DNA from: Bog-473 sp963809715
GTDB lineage: Bacteria; Actinomycetota; Acidimicrobiia; Acidimicrobiales; RAAP-2
Direction: 5' to 3'
Length of the DNA stretch: 64,000 nucleotides
Assembly: GCA_963809715.1 (NCBI GenBank)
Contig: CAWEKO010000002.1
Span: 372,001 to 436,000, forward strand
Positions 8,426-17,274 of the stretch are shown here, piece by piece. Each line of letters begins with the position of its first letter. Positions within the stretch are counted from its first letter, which is position 1. Made by a program: the position numbers and the translations under genes. The notes beneath the pieces were generated by a model that did no database searches, was not told the DNA's origin, and saw nothing but the letters and a program-made list of their open reading frames with translations.

Positions 8426-10962
8426 CCGCCCGTCACACCGCCCGTCACACCGCCCCGGGTCACTGTGGCCGATCCGCGGATGTCGCGCGACGAGGCACCG
8501 ACCAGGATCTCGTAGCGACCTTCGTCGGACCGCCAGCCGTGCCTGTCGACGTCCCAGTAACGATAGGTGTCTGCATCGAGCGGCACCTTTACCGTCGCGC
8601 GTCCGCCGGCGTCGACGGTCACTTTGGCGAAGGCCGCCAGCTCGCGGTCGGGTCGCTCGACCCGCGGGTCCAGAGCCCGGACGTAGACCTGGACGACTTC
8701 GGTTCCCGGCCTCTTGCCTTTGTTGACGAGCTCGACGACAACAGCGTCGGGCGCCACCGCGATGTCGTCGAACACGATGTCGCCATAGGACAGTCCGTGC
8801 CCGAACGCGAACAACGGAGTGACATCCTTGGTCTCATAGAAGCGATACCCGACGAGGACCCCCTCTTCATAGATCACCTGCCCGTCGGCCCCCGGATAGC
8901 GCGCCACATGGCCCCCGGTGGGCCCGTCCTCCGCCCGTGCCGGGAAGGTGATGGGCAGCCGGCCGCTCGGCTCGGCCGCCCCCACGATGATGTCGGCCAG
9001 GGCGTCGGCTGCTTCTTCGCCGCCGTACCAGGGGAGAAGGACCGCGCCGGCACGAGCCGCCCAGGGCATCTCGACGGGGGAGCCCACGTTCACCACGACC
9101 ACGGTTCGTGGATTCGCCTCGATCACAGCTTCGACCAGTTCGCGCTGGCGTCCGGGCAGGGAGAGATCCGGCCGGTCCCGCCCCTCGGACTCCCATTGGC
9201 TGTTGGAACCGACCACCACGACGGCAACGTCGGCGGCTCGGGCGGCCGCCACCGCACGCTCGAACTCGTCGCTGGCGTCGGGGCGGCCGGCGGCGATGCG
9301 CACGCCCATGAGGACGCTGTCTGTCGAACGGGGCCGGATGTCGACCTGCAGGGCATAGGGCCGACCTCGTTCGAGGGTGCGCTCGACCTGTACCAGCGTG
9401 CTTCCCGCTCCGTAGAAGCCTTCGCCGCGGAGCGGTTCGGAGTTGTCGACGACGATCGAGCCGTCGAGGCGCAACACCGAGCGACCGGCACTCTCGAGCC
9501 CGAGACGCCATGGGCCCGAAAGGTCGGGAGTAAAGGTGCCACTGAGCCGGATGGAGTAGGAGCCGACAGTCAGGTCCTCGCGGGGCTGGCCCAGCCACAT
9601 GACGCGGGAGAGGCGGGCCGGCTCGACGTGGACTGGATCGCCCGAGAGATCGGTGCTGTCGAAGTACTCCAGGGTGAAGCTCGCCGTCTCGTCCTCAGTC
9701 GTCATGAGCGCCATGTCCAGCGAGGGCAGACCCCGGTCGATGCGGCAGCCGACCTCGTAGGACAGGTCAACCTCGGGCAGGCGCTCGGAAAGGGCCTCAA
9801 CCAGACCGCGCCGGCGGTGCGGCGTTACCTCCGAGCTGCCGCCGCCCATGGCCATCCCTGCGGCATTGGGGCCGATGACAGCGATGCTCGAGACGGCGGG
9901 TGTCCTCGAAGCGTCGGCGGCAGGGGAGGGTCCAAGGATTGGGAGCAGACCGTCGTTGACCAAGAGGACGGTGCCCTCGGCGGCCACGGCTCGGGCGACG
10001 GCCCGGTGCTCGGGCCAGTCCTCCTCGCGCTCGGGTCCGCGCTGGTAGGTGCCGTCGAGCATCCCGACCCGCTCCATCAGCTGCAGCATGTGGCGGACCT
10101 GACCGTCCAGGACGGACTCGGCCACCGTGCCCTCGCGCACAGCAGCGCCCAGGGTGGGGCCGAGCCAGGCCGAGGGTCCCGGCATCTCGAGGTCGAGGCC
10201 GGCCTCCGCGGCAGGCCTGGTCGAGTGCGTGCCGAACCAGTCGGACATGACCAGCCCGTCGAAGCCCCACTCGTTGCGCAGGATCCGATCGAGCAGGTCG
10301 GGCTGCTCGCAGCAGTAGACCCCGTTGACCTTGTTGTAGGCGGTCATCACGGACCACACGTGGGCCTCCTGTACAGCGGCTTCGAAGGCGACGAGGTGGA
10401 TCTCCCGAAGGGCGCGCTCGTCCACCTGCGCGCTGATCGTCATCCGCTCGTGCTCCTGGTCGTTGCAGGCGTAGTGCTTGATGCAGCAGGCCACCCCACG
10501 GCGTTGGACGCCTCGCACGTAGGCGACGGCGATGCGGGCGGTCAGCCGGGGGTCCTCCGAGTAGGACTCGAAGGTGCGGCCGGCCAGCGGCGTGCGGGGG
10601 ATGCATACCGTGGGCCCGAGCAGGACGTTGACGCCCTTGGACTGTGCCTCGACGGCCAGCACCTCGCCCATGCGCTCGACGAGCTCGGGATTCCAAGTGG
10701 AGCCGATGGCCATGCCGCAGGGGAGCGACAGCGAGCGGCGCCCCGTGAGGCTCTCGCCGCGTACCCCCGAGGGGCCGTCGGACACCTTGAGGGAGGGGAT
10801 GCCGAGGCGCTCGACCGGCGGCACGAACCACAGGCTGGCGCCGGCGGTGAGGGACGCCTTCTCTTCGAGGGTCAGTCGCTCCAGCAGGTCTTCGATGTGG
10901 GACGAAACCGGCGTGGTCGGGTTGGTCGGCGTCGTGGGCGATTGGTCGGACGTCTCGGGCAT
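8422..10962 (-). CDS. Glycoside hydrolase family 3 beta-glucosidase with PA14 insert
   Basis: An 846-residue GH3 enzyme that would hydrolyse beta-glucosides or related glycosides. Residues ~35-320 are the TIM-barrel domain, with 'GRTFESYSEDP', 'IKHYACNDQE' (substrate-binding Lys-His) and 'VMSDWFG', whose Asp at about 241 is the expected nucleophile. The second domain is interrupted at about 415-555 by a PA14-like beta-sandwich, and a fibronectin-III-like domain ends the protein. No signal peptide is visible, so it is probably cytoplasmic. GGAGGT precedes the ATG at 10962. The C-terminus is a short GGVT repeat. Its stop overlaps the start of a DHA2 efflux pump. Confidence 0.9.
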   Translation of the reverse strand: MPETSDQSPTTPTNPTTPVSSHIEDLLERLTLEEKASLTAGASLWFVPPVERLGIPSLKVSDGPSGVRGESLTGRRSLSLPCGMAIGSTWNPELVERMGEVLAVEAQSKGVNVLLGPTVCIPRTPLAGRTFESYSEDPRLTARIAVAYVRGVQRRGVACCIKHYACNDQEHERMTISAQVDERALREIHLVAFEAAVQEAHVWSVMTAYNKVNGVYCCEQPDLLDRILRNEWGFDGLVMSDWFGTHSTRPAAEAGLDLEMPGPSAWLGPTLGAAVREGTVAESVLDGQVRHMLQLMERVGMLDGTYQRGPEREEDWPEHRAVARAVAAEGTVLLVNDGLLPILGPSPAADASRTPAVSSIAVIGPNAAGMAMGGGSSEVTPHRRRGLVEALSERLPEVDLSYEVGCRIDRGLPSLDMALMTTEDETASFTLEYFDSTDLSGDPVHVEPARLSRVMWLGQPREDLTVGSYSIRLSGTFTPDLSGPWRLGLESAGRSVLRLDGSIVVDNSEPLRGEGFYGAGSTLVQVERTLERGRPYALQVDIRPRSTDSVLMGVRIAAGRPDASDEFERAVAAARAADVAVVVVGSNSQWESEGRDRPDLSLPGRQRELVEAVIEANPRTVVVVNVGSPVEMPWAARAGAVLLPWYGGEEAADALADIIVGAAEPSGRLPITFPARAEDGPTGGHVARYPGADGQVIYEEGVLVGYRFYETKDVTPLFAFGHGLSYGDIVFDDIAVAPDAVVVELVNKGKRPGTEVVQVYVRALDPRVERPDRELAAFAKVTVDAGGRATVKVPLDADTYRYWDVDRHGWRSDEGRYEILVGASSRDIRGSATVTRGGVTGGVTGG

Positions 10963-11208
10963 TTCCTACCTCCGCTCCGTTGTTACCACGTGCCACCGGG
11001 GGGACGACGAAGTTCCAACGCCGGCGGAATCTCGGTTGGGCGCCGGTGCCGCTGATGCGGTTGTGCGGGTGGTGCGGGTAGTGCCGGCGGTGTCGCTCAG
11101 CTTGCTGGCGCCGACCGACGCGACCACGACGAGTCCGGAAGAGGTCGTGACGGAAGGGCGACGGGATGGTGAGTGGCGGCCGCCCTGAACGCCGGAGCCG
11201 CCTGGACA

Positions 11209-11240
11209 GTCGACCCGTCGACGCGTCGACGCGTCGACCG
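11209..11240. repeat. 8-bp tandem repeat built on GTCGAC
   Basis: GTCGAC occurs at 11209, 11217, 11225 and 11233, that is, four units with a strict 8-bp period and two variable bases between them. It lies in the gap between the GH3 start and the end of the nitroreductase gene. Each unit is itself a palindrome, so the block could bind a dimeric protein or form a hairpin; no function is known. Confidence 0.7.
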
Positions 11241-11245
11241 TCGGC

Positions 11246-11261
11246 CTGATCAGCTGATCAG
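11246..11261 (-). terminator. Perfect 16-bp palindrome at the nitroreductase stop
   Basis: CTGATCAG is repeated twice, forming a perfect 16-bp palindrome that spans the last codon/stop of the minus-strand nitroreductase gene. Partly complementary flanks (GACCG / CGGTC) could extend the stem. There is no U-run, so intrinsic termination is only a guess; it could equally be a protein-binding site. Confidence 0.3.
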
Positions 11262-11926
11262 CCGGTCGGTCCGGTCCAGAGCGGCTCGGCGATGTCGAAG
11301 CCGATCCCGGCGCCCCAGGCGTTGCGGTACGAGACCTCGTGCACCGGACGTCGTGCCGCGATGCCCCACGTGCCCGTCGGGTAGCCAAAGCTGACGGTTC
11401 CCGAGAGGATCCAGCCCTGGTCGGCGGGCACCTCGAGGATCTCGAACGTCTCGGTCGGGTGGAAGAACTGGAGCAGCGCGGTCAGGCAGCTGCCCACTCC
11501 CTCGGCACGGGCGGCCAGCATGGCGCTCCACACGGCGGGATAGATGGAGCCGCCGGTCGGGTCGTGCTGGCTGAACGGGAACAAGTACAGGGGTACGTCC
11601 TCGAAGTGGTCGGCCAGCCACTGAGCGGAACGCTGGACCTTGAGCACCTGGATCGACTCGGGTGCGTCTGGGTTGGCGTGGGCGGCGGCGATCTGGTCCT
11701 TGTAGATCGACTTCCACAGCTCGCCCATGGCGTGCTGGTAGAGGGGCGCCAAGGCGGCCTTCTTGGCGGGATCGTCCAGGAGAAGGAAGCGCCAGTTCTG
11801 CTGGTTGCCACCTGAGGGGGCCCGGATGGCCGCATCGAGGATGCGGGCCTGGACGTCGTGGGGGATGGGATCCGGACGGACCCGGCGCATGGCGCGCGTC
11901 GTGTAGAGCGCTTCGTGGAGTTCCAT
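11258..11926 (-). CDS. Nitroreductase family flavoprotein
   Basis: A 222-residue FMN-dependent nitroreductase-fold protein. 'LYTTRAMRRVRPDPIP' near the N-terminus is the usual flavin-phosphate Arg motif and 'AAIRAPSGGNQQNWRFLLL' the conserved P-S-G-N-Q-Q-x-W segment. 'AARAEGVGSCLTALL' and 'GYPTG' are the C-terminal flavin contacts. The start at 11926 gives the normal family length; longer readings upstream are unsupported. A TAGTGT box 8 nt upstream suggests a leaderless transcript. Family members reduce nitroaromatics, quinones or flavins, sometimes with F420; the substrate here is unknown. Confidence 0.85.
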   Translation of the reverse strand: MELHEALYTTRAMRRVRPDPIPHDVQARILDAAIRAPSGGNQQNWRFLLLDDPAKKAALAPLYQHAMGELWKSIYKDQIAAAHANPDAPESIQVLKVQRSAQWLADHFEDVPLYLFPFSQHDPTGGSIYPAVWSAMLAARAEGVGSCLTALLQFFHPTETFEILEVPADQGWILSGTVSFGYPTGTWGIAARRPVHEVSYRNAWGAGIGFDIAEPLWTGPTG

Positions 11927-12410
11927 GCCAGGCGACACTAGGTCGCGCTCGGAGACGACGTCGTGGTGCGATGGGTTGAAGGTGGCCGCCGGGTGAGCCG
12001 ACGGCGACGTTGTCGGCGTCGGGCGCCGGTGCGAGCGAGCGCAGGAGTCGAGCCCCTGGCTGCGCTTGTACAGCATCTCGTCCGTCCCCGGCGAGGCCGC
12101 CCCGACGTCACCGGCCCAAAGTCGTACTCCACGACGTAGGCGTCGGTGGCGGGGCCCTTGTGCAGTCCGGCCCGCTGTCGTCACCCGAGGTCAGCCGGGC
12201 GTCGTTCGACGCCCCGTCGGCGGGTGCGGATCCACACCACCCCGTCCCAAGGCCTCACGTTGCGCAGGTCGTCAAACGGTGTAGCAGCCGGGCGCGGAGA
12301 GAACGTCGGGCCGCGCACCGACGCCGCATGCCTGGAGGGAACCGCCTCCTCGAACTTTCGATTCGGCATGCCCAGCCATCGAGCAAGGCGACGTCGCCGT
12401 GCAAGAAAGC
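11927..12410. other. 484-bp gap, no supported gene
   Basis: The segment lies between the nitroreductase start and the end of the nitronate-monooxygenase-like gene. Reading frames here are GC-driven, lack ribosome-binding sites and show no domain pattern. Apart from the nitroreductase promoter at its left end, nothing recognisable was seen. Confidence 0.5.
11935..11940 (-). promoter_or_regulatory. -10 box (TAGTGT) of nitroreductase
   Basis: On the minus strand TAGTGT ends 8 nt before the ATG at 11926. This spacing would place the transcription start at or next to the start codon (leaderless mRNA). No clear -35 was found. Confidence 0.4.
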
Positions 12411-13535
12411 TCAGGCGGTTGCACCCTCGTTGAGCAATTGCAGACGATCGATCGCCTCGATGTAGTCCTCGACCATCCCGAGCACCACGTCCTTGGTGCG
12501 GCGCACGCTTGTCGCCTGCCCGATTACCTGACCGGCCGGGTTGAAGTTCACGTCCCGCGCTTCCTCCGGGTATGCGTGTCCCCGCGACACGCAGTCGATG
12601 GCGACCATCATCTGCAACGGCATCCCCAGCGGCTTCGGGTTGCCCGGCGCCTCCCAGGCGTCGGTCCAGTCGTTCTTCAACAAGCGGCACGGCTTGCCCG
12701 TAAAAGAGCGCGAGCGCACCGTGTCGCGCGACGTCGCCTTCAAGTACGACTCCATCTGCTTGGGCGGCACGTCGGCCTCCTCGACGGTGAGCCAGAGCGA
12801 GCCGGTCCACACGCCGGACGCGCCCATCACCATGGCGGCCGCCATCTGGCGCCCCGACCCCACACCACCGGCGGCCAGCACGGGCAGCGGCGCCACCGCG
12901 TCGATCACCTCGGGCCACAGCACAATGGAGCCCACGTCGCCTGTGTGGCCCCCGCCCTCTGAACCCTGGCAGATCACGATGTCAACCCCGGCCGCCTTGT
13001 GGTTCAGCGCGTGCTTCACCGAGCCGGCCAATGCCGCCATCAGCATCCCGTGCTCGTGCACCTGCGCGATCACGTCGTCAGGAGGCGTACCGAGCGCGTT
13101 GGCCACGAGCTTCACCTTGGGGTGCTGCAGAATCACCTCGACCAACGGCGCCGCCGTCGCTGCCGTCCAGCCCAGTAGCTCGCGGCGGGGCCCGCCCTCG
13201 ATCTCGGGCACGCCGTGGTCGGCCAGGATCTTCTTGGCGAAGGTACGGTGCTCCTCGGGGATCATGGCCTTCAGCTCGGCCTCGAGCTTGACCGGGTCGA
13301 TCTCGTCCATGCCCTCGTACTTGCCGGGGATCACGATGTCGACGCCGTAGGGGTGGTCGCCCACGTGCTCATCGAGCCAGGAAAGCTCGACCTCGAGCTC
13401 GTCGGCCGAGAAGCCGACTGCGCCCAGCACGCCCAGACCGCCGGCGTTGCTGACCGCAGCCGCCACGTCGCGGCAGTGGGTGAAGGCGAAGATGGGGAAC
13501 TCGATCCCGAGACGATCGCAAAGTTCGTTGTGCAC
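12411..13535 (-). CDS. Nitronate monooxygenase / FMN-dependent NPD-like oxidoreductase
   Basis: A 374-residue TIM-barrel flavoprotein of the 2-nitropropane dioxygenase/FabK superfamily. 'FPIFAFTHCRDVAAAVSNAGGLGVLGA' matches the N-terminal family signature. 'IVICQGSEGGGHTG' is the FMN-phosphate and active-site loop, and 'PVLAAGGVGSGRQMAAAMVMGASGVWTGS' is the second phosphate-binding motif. The GTG start at 13535 is chosen because AGGAGG stands 8 nt upstream; the longer frame to 13805 lacks conserved residues. It could oxidise propionate-3-nitronate or act in lipid or cofactor metabolism. It is likely monocistronic. Confidence 0.87.
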   Translation of the reverse strand: MHNELCDRLGIEFPIFAFTHCRDVAAAVSNAGGLGVLGAVGFSADELEVELSWLDEHVGDHPYGVDIVIPGKYEGMDEIDPVKLEAELKAMIPEEHRTFAKKILADHGVPEIEGGPRRELLGWTAATAAPLVEVILQHPKVKLVANALGTPPDDVIAQVHEHGMLMAALAGSVKHALNHKAAGVDIVICQGSEGGGHTGDVGSIVLWPEVIDAVAPLPVLAAGGVGSGRQMAAAMVMGASGVWTGSLWLTVEEADVPPKQMESYLKATSRDTVRSRSFTGKPCRLLKNDWTDAWEAPGNPKPLGMPLQMMVAIDCVSRGHAYPEEARDVNFNPAGQVIGQATSVRRTKDVVLGMVEDYIEAIDRLQLLNEGATA

Positions 13536-14058
13536 CGGTGAGACCTCCTGACTGGGCAGCCCGGTTGGGCGGCCAGGGGTATACGTCGGGCGGCGGCCGA
13601 CCCTACGGACGACCGGTTGCCCGGGACCGCCCCGGCAACTAGAACACATTCTACTTTTTGAGGGGCGCCTCCGCAGGTCTGGTGCCCTCAGCCCAGGCGA
13701 GGGACCACTACAGGTGCCGATCCGCACCGAGTCGGAGCTCCCCGAAGACGGCTGGTGAACTCCGCCTGGAGCCCCGGTCGGGCGGCTCGTGCGTCGGACC
13801 CTCACCCTCGACGACGCCGAGAGCTCAACGTGTGGTCCTGGGAGGCCACCCGCCGACCCGGGGTCCCCGGGCCCACCTGTGCCGCGTCGGCGACCCGATC
13901 CGGATCCAGTGGGTCAAGGCCGGGGGCAGGCCTTCTGCGCCGCGGCGACCCGGGCATGCCCGGGTTCACGCCGGCGGGGGAGCAGCTGAGCTGTGTTCTA
14001 CAGCCGGCGGACTACGTGCCGACGGCGGACGAAGTCGCGTAAACCGTCGAGGCCGGGT
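13536..14058. other. 523-bp gap with a possible decayed coding trace
   Basis: No intact gene is supported. On the plus strand between ~13800 and 14043 short stretches in alternating frames read like one protein: 'ELNVWSWEAT' and 'DPGMPGFTPAGEQLSC..LQPADYVPTADEV' in one frame, 'LCRVGDPIRIQWVKAG' in another, ending at TAA 14040-14042. This could be the remains of a secreted beta-sandwich-type protein with two indels, or chance. Confidence 0.25.
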
Positions 14059-15996
14059 CTAGGCCCGACCGGTCACCGGGAGGGCCGTCGAGTCCGCCGC
14101 CTCATCCTCCTGATCGGCGAACTGGGTGCGGTAGAGCTCGGCGTAGAGCCCGTTCTCGGCCAGCAGATCCGCGTGGCTGCCCCGCTCGACGATGCGGCCG
14201 GCGTCGACCACCAGCAGCTCGTCGGCTTCGCGCACGGTGGAAAGCCGGTGGGCGATGACGAGGGAGGTCCGACCGCTCAGCGTCTCACGCAGAGCGCGCT
14301 GGACCGCTGCCTCCGACTCGGAGTCGAGGTGTGCGGTGGCCTCGTCGAGCACGACGATGTCGGGTGCCTTGAGCATCAAGCGGGCCAGGGCCACCCGTTG
14401 CTTCTCGCCTCCCGAAAGCCGATAGCCGCGCTCGCCGATCACCGTGTCGAGCCCGTCGGGCAGATCGGCCACGATGTGGCCGATCTGGGCCTGCTCCATG
14501 GCCTGGAGCACCTCGGCCTCGCTGGCCTCGGGTCGGGCATAGAGGAGGTTGGCCCGCAAGGTGTCGTGGAAGAGGTGGGGGTCCTGGGTGACCACACCCA
14601 CCACGTCGCGCAGCGAGGCCATGGTGGCGTGGCGCACGTCGATGCCATCGATGCGCACGGCGCCGCCGGTCACGTCATAGAGCCGGGGCACCAGGTTCGA
14701 GATCGTCGTCTTTCCGGCGCCCGAGGGTCCCACCAGCGCCACCATCTGTCCGGGCTCCACCGAGAAGGACACGTTGTGCAGCACCTCGTTGCGCAGGCCC
14801 GACTCGAGGACGGCCACCGACTCGAGCGAGGCCAGTGAGACATCCTCGGCGCCCGGGTAGGTGAAGCTGACGTTGTCGAACTCCACGGAGGCATTGCCAC
14901 GCCCGATAGCGACGGCGTCGGAGTCCTCTTGGATCATGGGCACGATGTCGAGGACTTCGAAGAGGCGCTCGAATGAGACGAGGGCGGTCATCACATCGAG
15001 GTTGACGTTCGAGAGCTGGGTCAGCGGCCCATACAGGCGAGTCAGGTAGGCCGTCAGAGCGACCAGGGTGCCGAGCGACATCGCGCCGTTTACCGTCGCC
15101 ACACCACCGAAGCCGTAGACGAGGGCGGTGGCCAGGGCCCCCGTCAGCGTGAGCGAAGCGAAGAGCACTCGGGAATAGGTGGCCTGCGAGATGCCGATGT
15201 CGCGCACTCGCCCCGCCTTCGCCTCGAACGCGGAGGCCTCGGCCTCGGGGTGTCCCAGCAGCTTGACCAGCATGGCGCCGCCCACCTGGAAGCGCTCCTG
15301 CATGACCATGTTCATCTCGCTGTTGAGGTTGTAGCCCTCCTTGGTGAGCGAACCGATGCGCTGCCCGACGAAACGGGCCGGGATGAGGAAGATTGGCACC
15401 AGGACCAGAGCGGCCAGGGTGATCTTCCAGTTGAGGAAGAACATGGCGCCGAGGACGATGACCACGGTGACGAAGTTGCCGACCACATTGGAGAGAAGGT
15501 CGGTGAAGGCCTGTTGGGCGCCGATGACGTCGTTGTTCAGTCGGCTCACCAGGGCGCCGGTCTGGGTACGGGTGAAGAAGGCCAGTGGCATGCGCTGGAT
15601 GTGGCGGAACACCTTGGAGCGCATGTCGTAGATGAGGCTCTCGCCGATGTAGGCCGAGATCCGGCGTTCGGTGAGGACGAGGCCGGCATCGATGACGGCC
15701 AGCGCGGCCACCAGGATGGACAGCCAAATGACCAGGTCGGCGTCGTGTTTGAGGATGCCGTTGTTGATGATGGCCCGAAAGACGAGGGGGGTCACAGCCC
15801 CGACCGCCGCGTCGAGGATGACGATGGGGATGAAGACGGCCAGGATCTTCCTGTAGGGGACGGCAAACGTGAGCATCCGTCGGGCCGTGCCCTTCTTGAC
15901 CCGGTGCGCCAGGACGGCCCGGTCCTGGCGCATGGATCGCATTGCGCTCCAGCCGCCGCCGCGTCCAGCCCCCATGCCGTGTCCGCGCATAGCCAT
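14059..15996 (-). CDS. ABC exporter, fused permease and ATPase
   Basis: A 645-residue half-transporter. A Met/Gly-rich N-terminus and a six-helix ABC_membrane domain (about 40-340) are followed by the nucleotide-binding domain, which carries Walker A 'GPSGAGKT', signature 'LSGGEKQR' and Walker B 'IVVLDEAT' plus the H-loop 'IAHRLSTV'. The ATPase is preceded by an unusual ~20-residue insertion ('DVSLASLESVAVLESG') after the A-loop Tyr. It probably dimerises, or pairs with another half, to export lipids or drugs. AGGTAGG lies upstream of the ATG at 15996. No partner gene is adjacent. Confidence 0.9.
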   Translation of the reverse strand: MAMRGHGMGAGRGGGWSAMRSMRQDRAVLAHRVKKGTARRMLTFAVPYRKILAVFIPIVILDAAVGAVTPLVFRAIINNGILKHDADLVIWLSILVAALAVIDAGLVLTERRISAYIGESLIYDMRSKVFRHIQRMPLAFFTRTQTGALVSRLNNDVIGAQQAFTDLLSNVVGNFVTVVIVLGAMFFLNWKITLAALVLVPIFLIPARFVGQRIGSLTKEGYNLNSEMNMVMQERFQVGGAMLVKLLGHPEAEASAFEAKAGRVRDIGISQATYSRVLFASLTLTGALATALVYGFGGVATVNGAMSLGTLVALTAYLTRLYGPLTQLSNVNLDVMTALVSFERLFEVLDIVPMIQEDSDAVAIGRGNASVEFDNVSFTYPGAEDVSLASLESVAVLESGLRNEVLHNVSFSVEPGQMVALVGPSGAGKTTISNLVPRLYDVTGGAVRIDGIDVRHATMASLRDVVGVVTQDPHLFHDTLRANLLYARPEASEAEVLQAMEQAQIGHIVADLPDGLDTVIGERGYRLSGGEKQRVALARLMLKAPDIVVLDEATAHLDSESEAAVQRALRETLSGRTSLVIAHRLSTVREADELLVVDAGRIVERGSHADLLAENGLYAELYRTQFADQEDEAADSTALPVTGRA

Positions 15997-16652
15997 GGTT
16001 GCAACCTACCTGTCACCTTGTGACGGCTCGGTCGCAGGATCGCAGATCGCAGGTCGCAGGTCGCAGGTTCGCCCTGGGTCCGACTTGGGTCCAACATCGG
16101 TTGGCCGCGATTCCCTGAGGGTAGGACGCGGGCGTGCGTAGGGTCCGAGGAGGTTGGAGCGTCGTTCACGTTCTCGCAGGACCGAGCCGAGAGTTGTCGG
16201 AGGCGCACGGCGTGGGTCTGCAATCAGGCGGGCCCGAAATGGTCGTCGAGCCCGTGGACCTGCATCCCAGTGGCCGCCGAACGAGTTTCCGGGCACACCC
16301 GCGTGTGTGACCAGCTAAGTGGAGGAGGTCTTGAGGCTAAGAGCGAGATCTTGGCCGATGACGAGGGCCCGGACGTTCGAGTGGTAGCACGACGAGGTGC
16401 TTACCCTGGTCGCCGGCCCCACCCTGGAAGGGCCGGACCAGTACCTGTGCCGGGCCGGGTACGCGGCCGTTGAGCCCATAACGCTGAAGAGTTCGACGAG
16501 GCCTACGATCCGACGGTGGAGGCCGTCGTCACGGCTCGTCCGTCCGTCTTATCAACGAGGCGCCACAAACGGTGCCCGACCCTCCGTGCGAGGGCGTGTG
16601 CCGAGAGTCAGCCGGCAGCCTCGACAACTCGACGCTGCGGTTCGGTGGTGTG
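15997..16652. other. 656-bp gap, no supported gene
   Basis: The segment lies between the ABC exporter start and the end of the small membrane protein gene. Besides the 7-bp repeats near 16031-16068 nothing is recognisable. A plus-strand reading near 16396-16540 contains a peptide-like stretch ('VLTLVAGPTLEGPDQYLCRAGYAAVE') but has no start signal and runs out into random sequence. Confidence 0.4.
16031..16068. repeat. Short tandem repeat, (g/a)tcgcag units
   Basis: Five 7-bp-like units (GTCGCAG, ATCGCAG, ATCGCAG, GTCGCAG, GTCGCAG with small spacers) lie 35-70 bp upstream of the ABC exporter start. The position is promoter-proximal; the function is unknown and slippage during replication is likely. 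Confidence 0.65.
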
Positions 16653-16958
16653 TTAGCTGCTGGTGACGGGCACGCTGGTGACGCGCACGATGCCCCGACG
16701 CCGGATGAACGTAGCGACCAGGAACAGAATCGCGATGACCGCCATCAGCAAAACGATGGCGCCCATGATGTCGGCGCCAGTCATGACGACGCCGGATGGA
16801 CGCCTCGTAGGGATGTGGCCCGCCAGTTGCTGGTGAACCGCACCGGCGCGAGTGCGCGCGGCCGCCGACACGACGGACGCGCCGCCCAAAAGGACATATC
16901 CGATGATGCCCCCGACCGCTGTCGCCAACAGCGCGGGTTTCAATTGATTCAGCCGCAA
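16653..16958 (-). CDS. Small membrane protein, two helices, unknown function
   Basis: A 101-residue hypothetical protein. The first hydrophobic segment is 'PALLATAVGGIIGYVLLGGASVV', then a ~35-residue polar stretch, then a second helix 'GAIVLLMAVIAILFLVATFI' followed by 'RRRG'. This is a plausible two-pass or signal-anchor protein. A GGGAGG ribosome-binding site 9 nt before the TTG at 16958 supports both the gene and the unusual start codon. It has no recognisable family. It is isolated between two long gaps next to the exopolysaccharide transferase. Confidence 0.55.
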   Translation of the reverse strand: MRLNQLKPALLATAVGGIIGYVLLGGASVVSAAARTRAGAVHQQLAGHIPTRRPSGVVMTGADIMGAIVLLMAVIAILFLVATFIRRRGIVRVTSVPVTSS

Positions 16959-17274
16959 GTCCTACCGCCTCCCAACTAGAGCAAGGGACTGCTTTGTTCG
17001 CCAAGTAGTGGTTTCACTCAACTCGAGAACGCTCAAAAGCGCTTCCCTTGCGGGGAGAGAGTTCAACCGAGCCTTATGTAACATCTAAACGTTGCCAAGT
17101 ACAAGGGCGCCTACATTCACGATGTCAACACATCTTGCGCACGTTTCCTTCTGACACCCAAGAGACCCGGAACGACCTGCGGCGTTGCGACGATGCACAA
17201 ATGACAGACAACGACATTGGCGTCGAGTTGTCCTCGCGTTGATCAGTCGGAGCCGTGTCTTCATACCGCGAGCC
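16959..17274. other. 316-bp gap of lower GC
   Basis: The segment lies between the small membrane protein start and the end of the glycosyltransferase gene. Base composition is visibly less GC-rich than the coding DNA, and the segment probably contains the promoter of the small membrane protein. No conserved structure or terminator with a U-run was identified. Confidence 0.4.
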
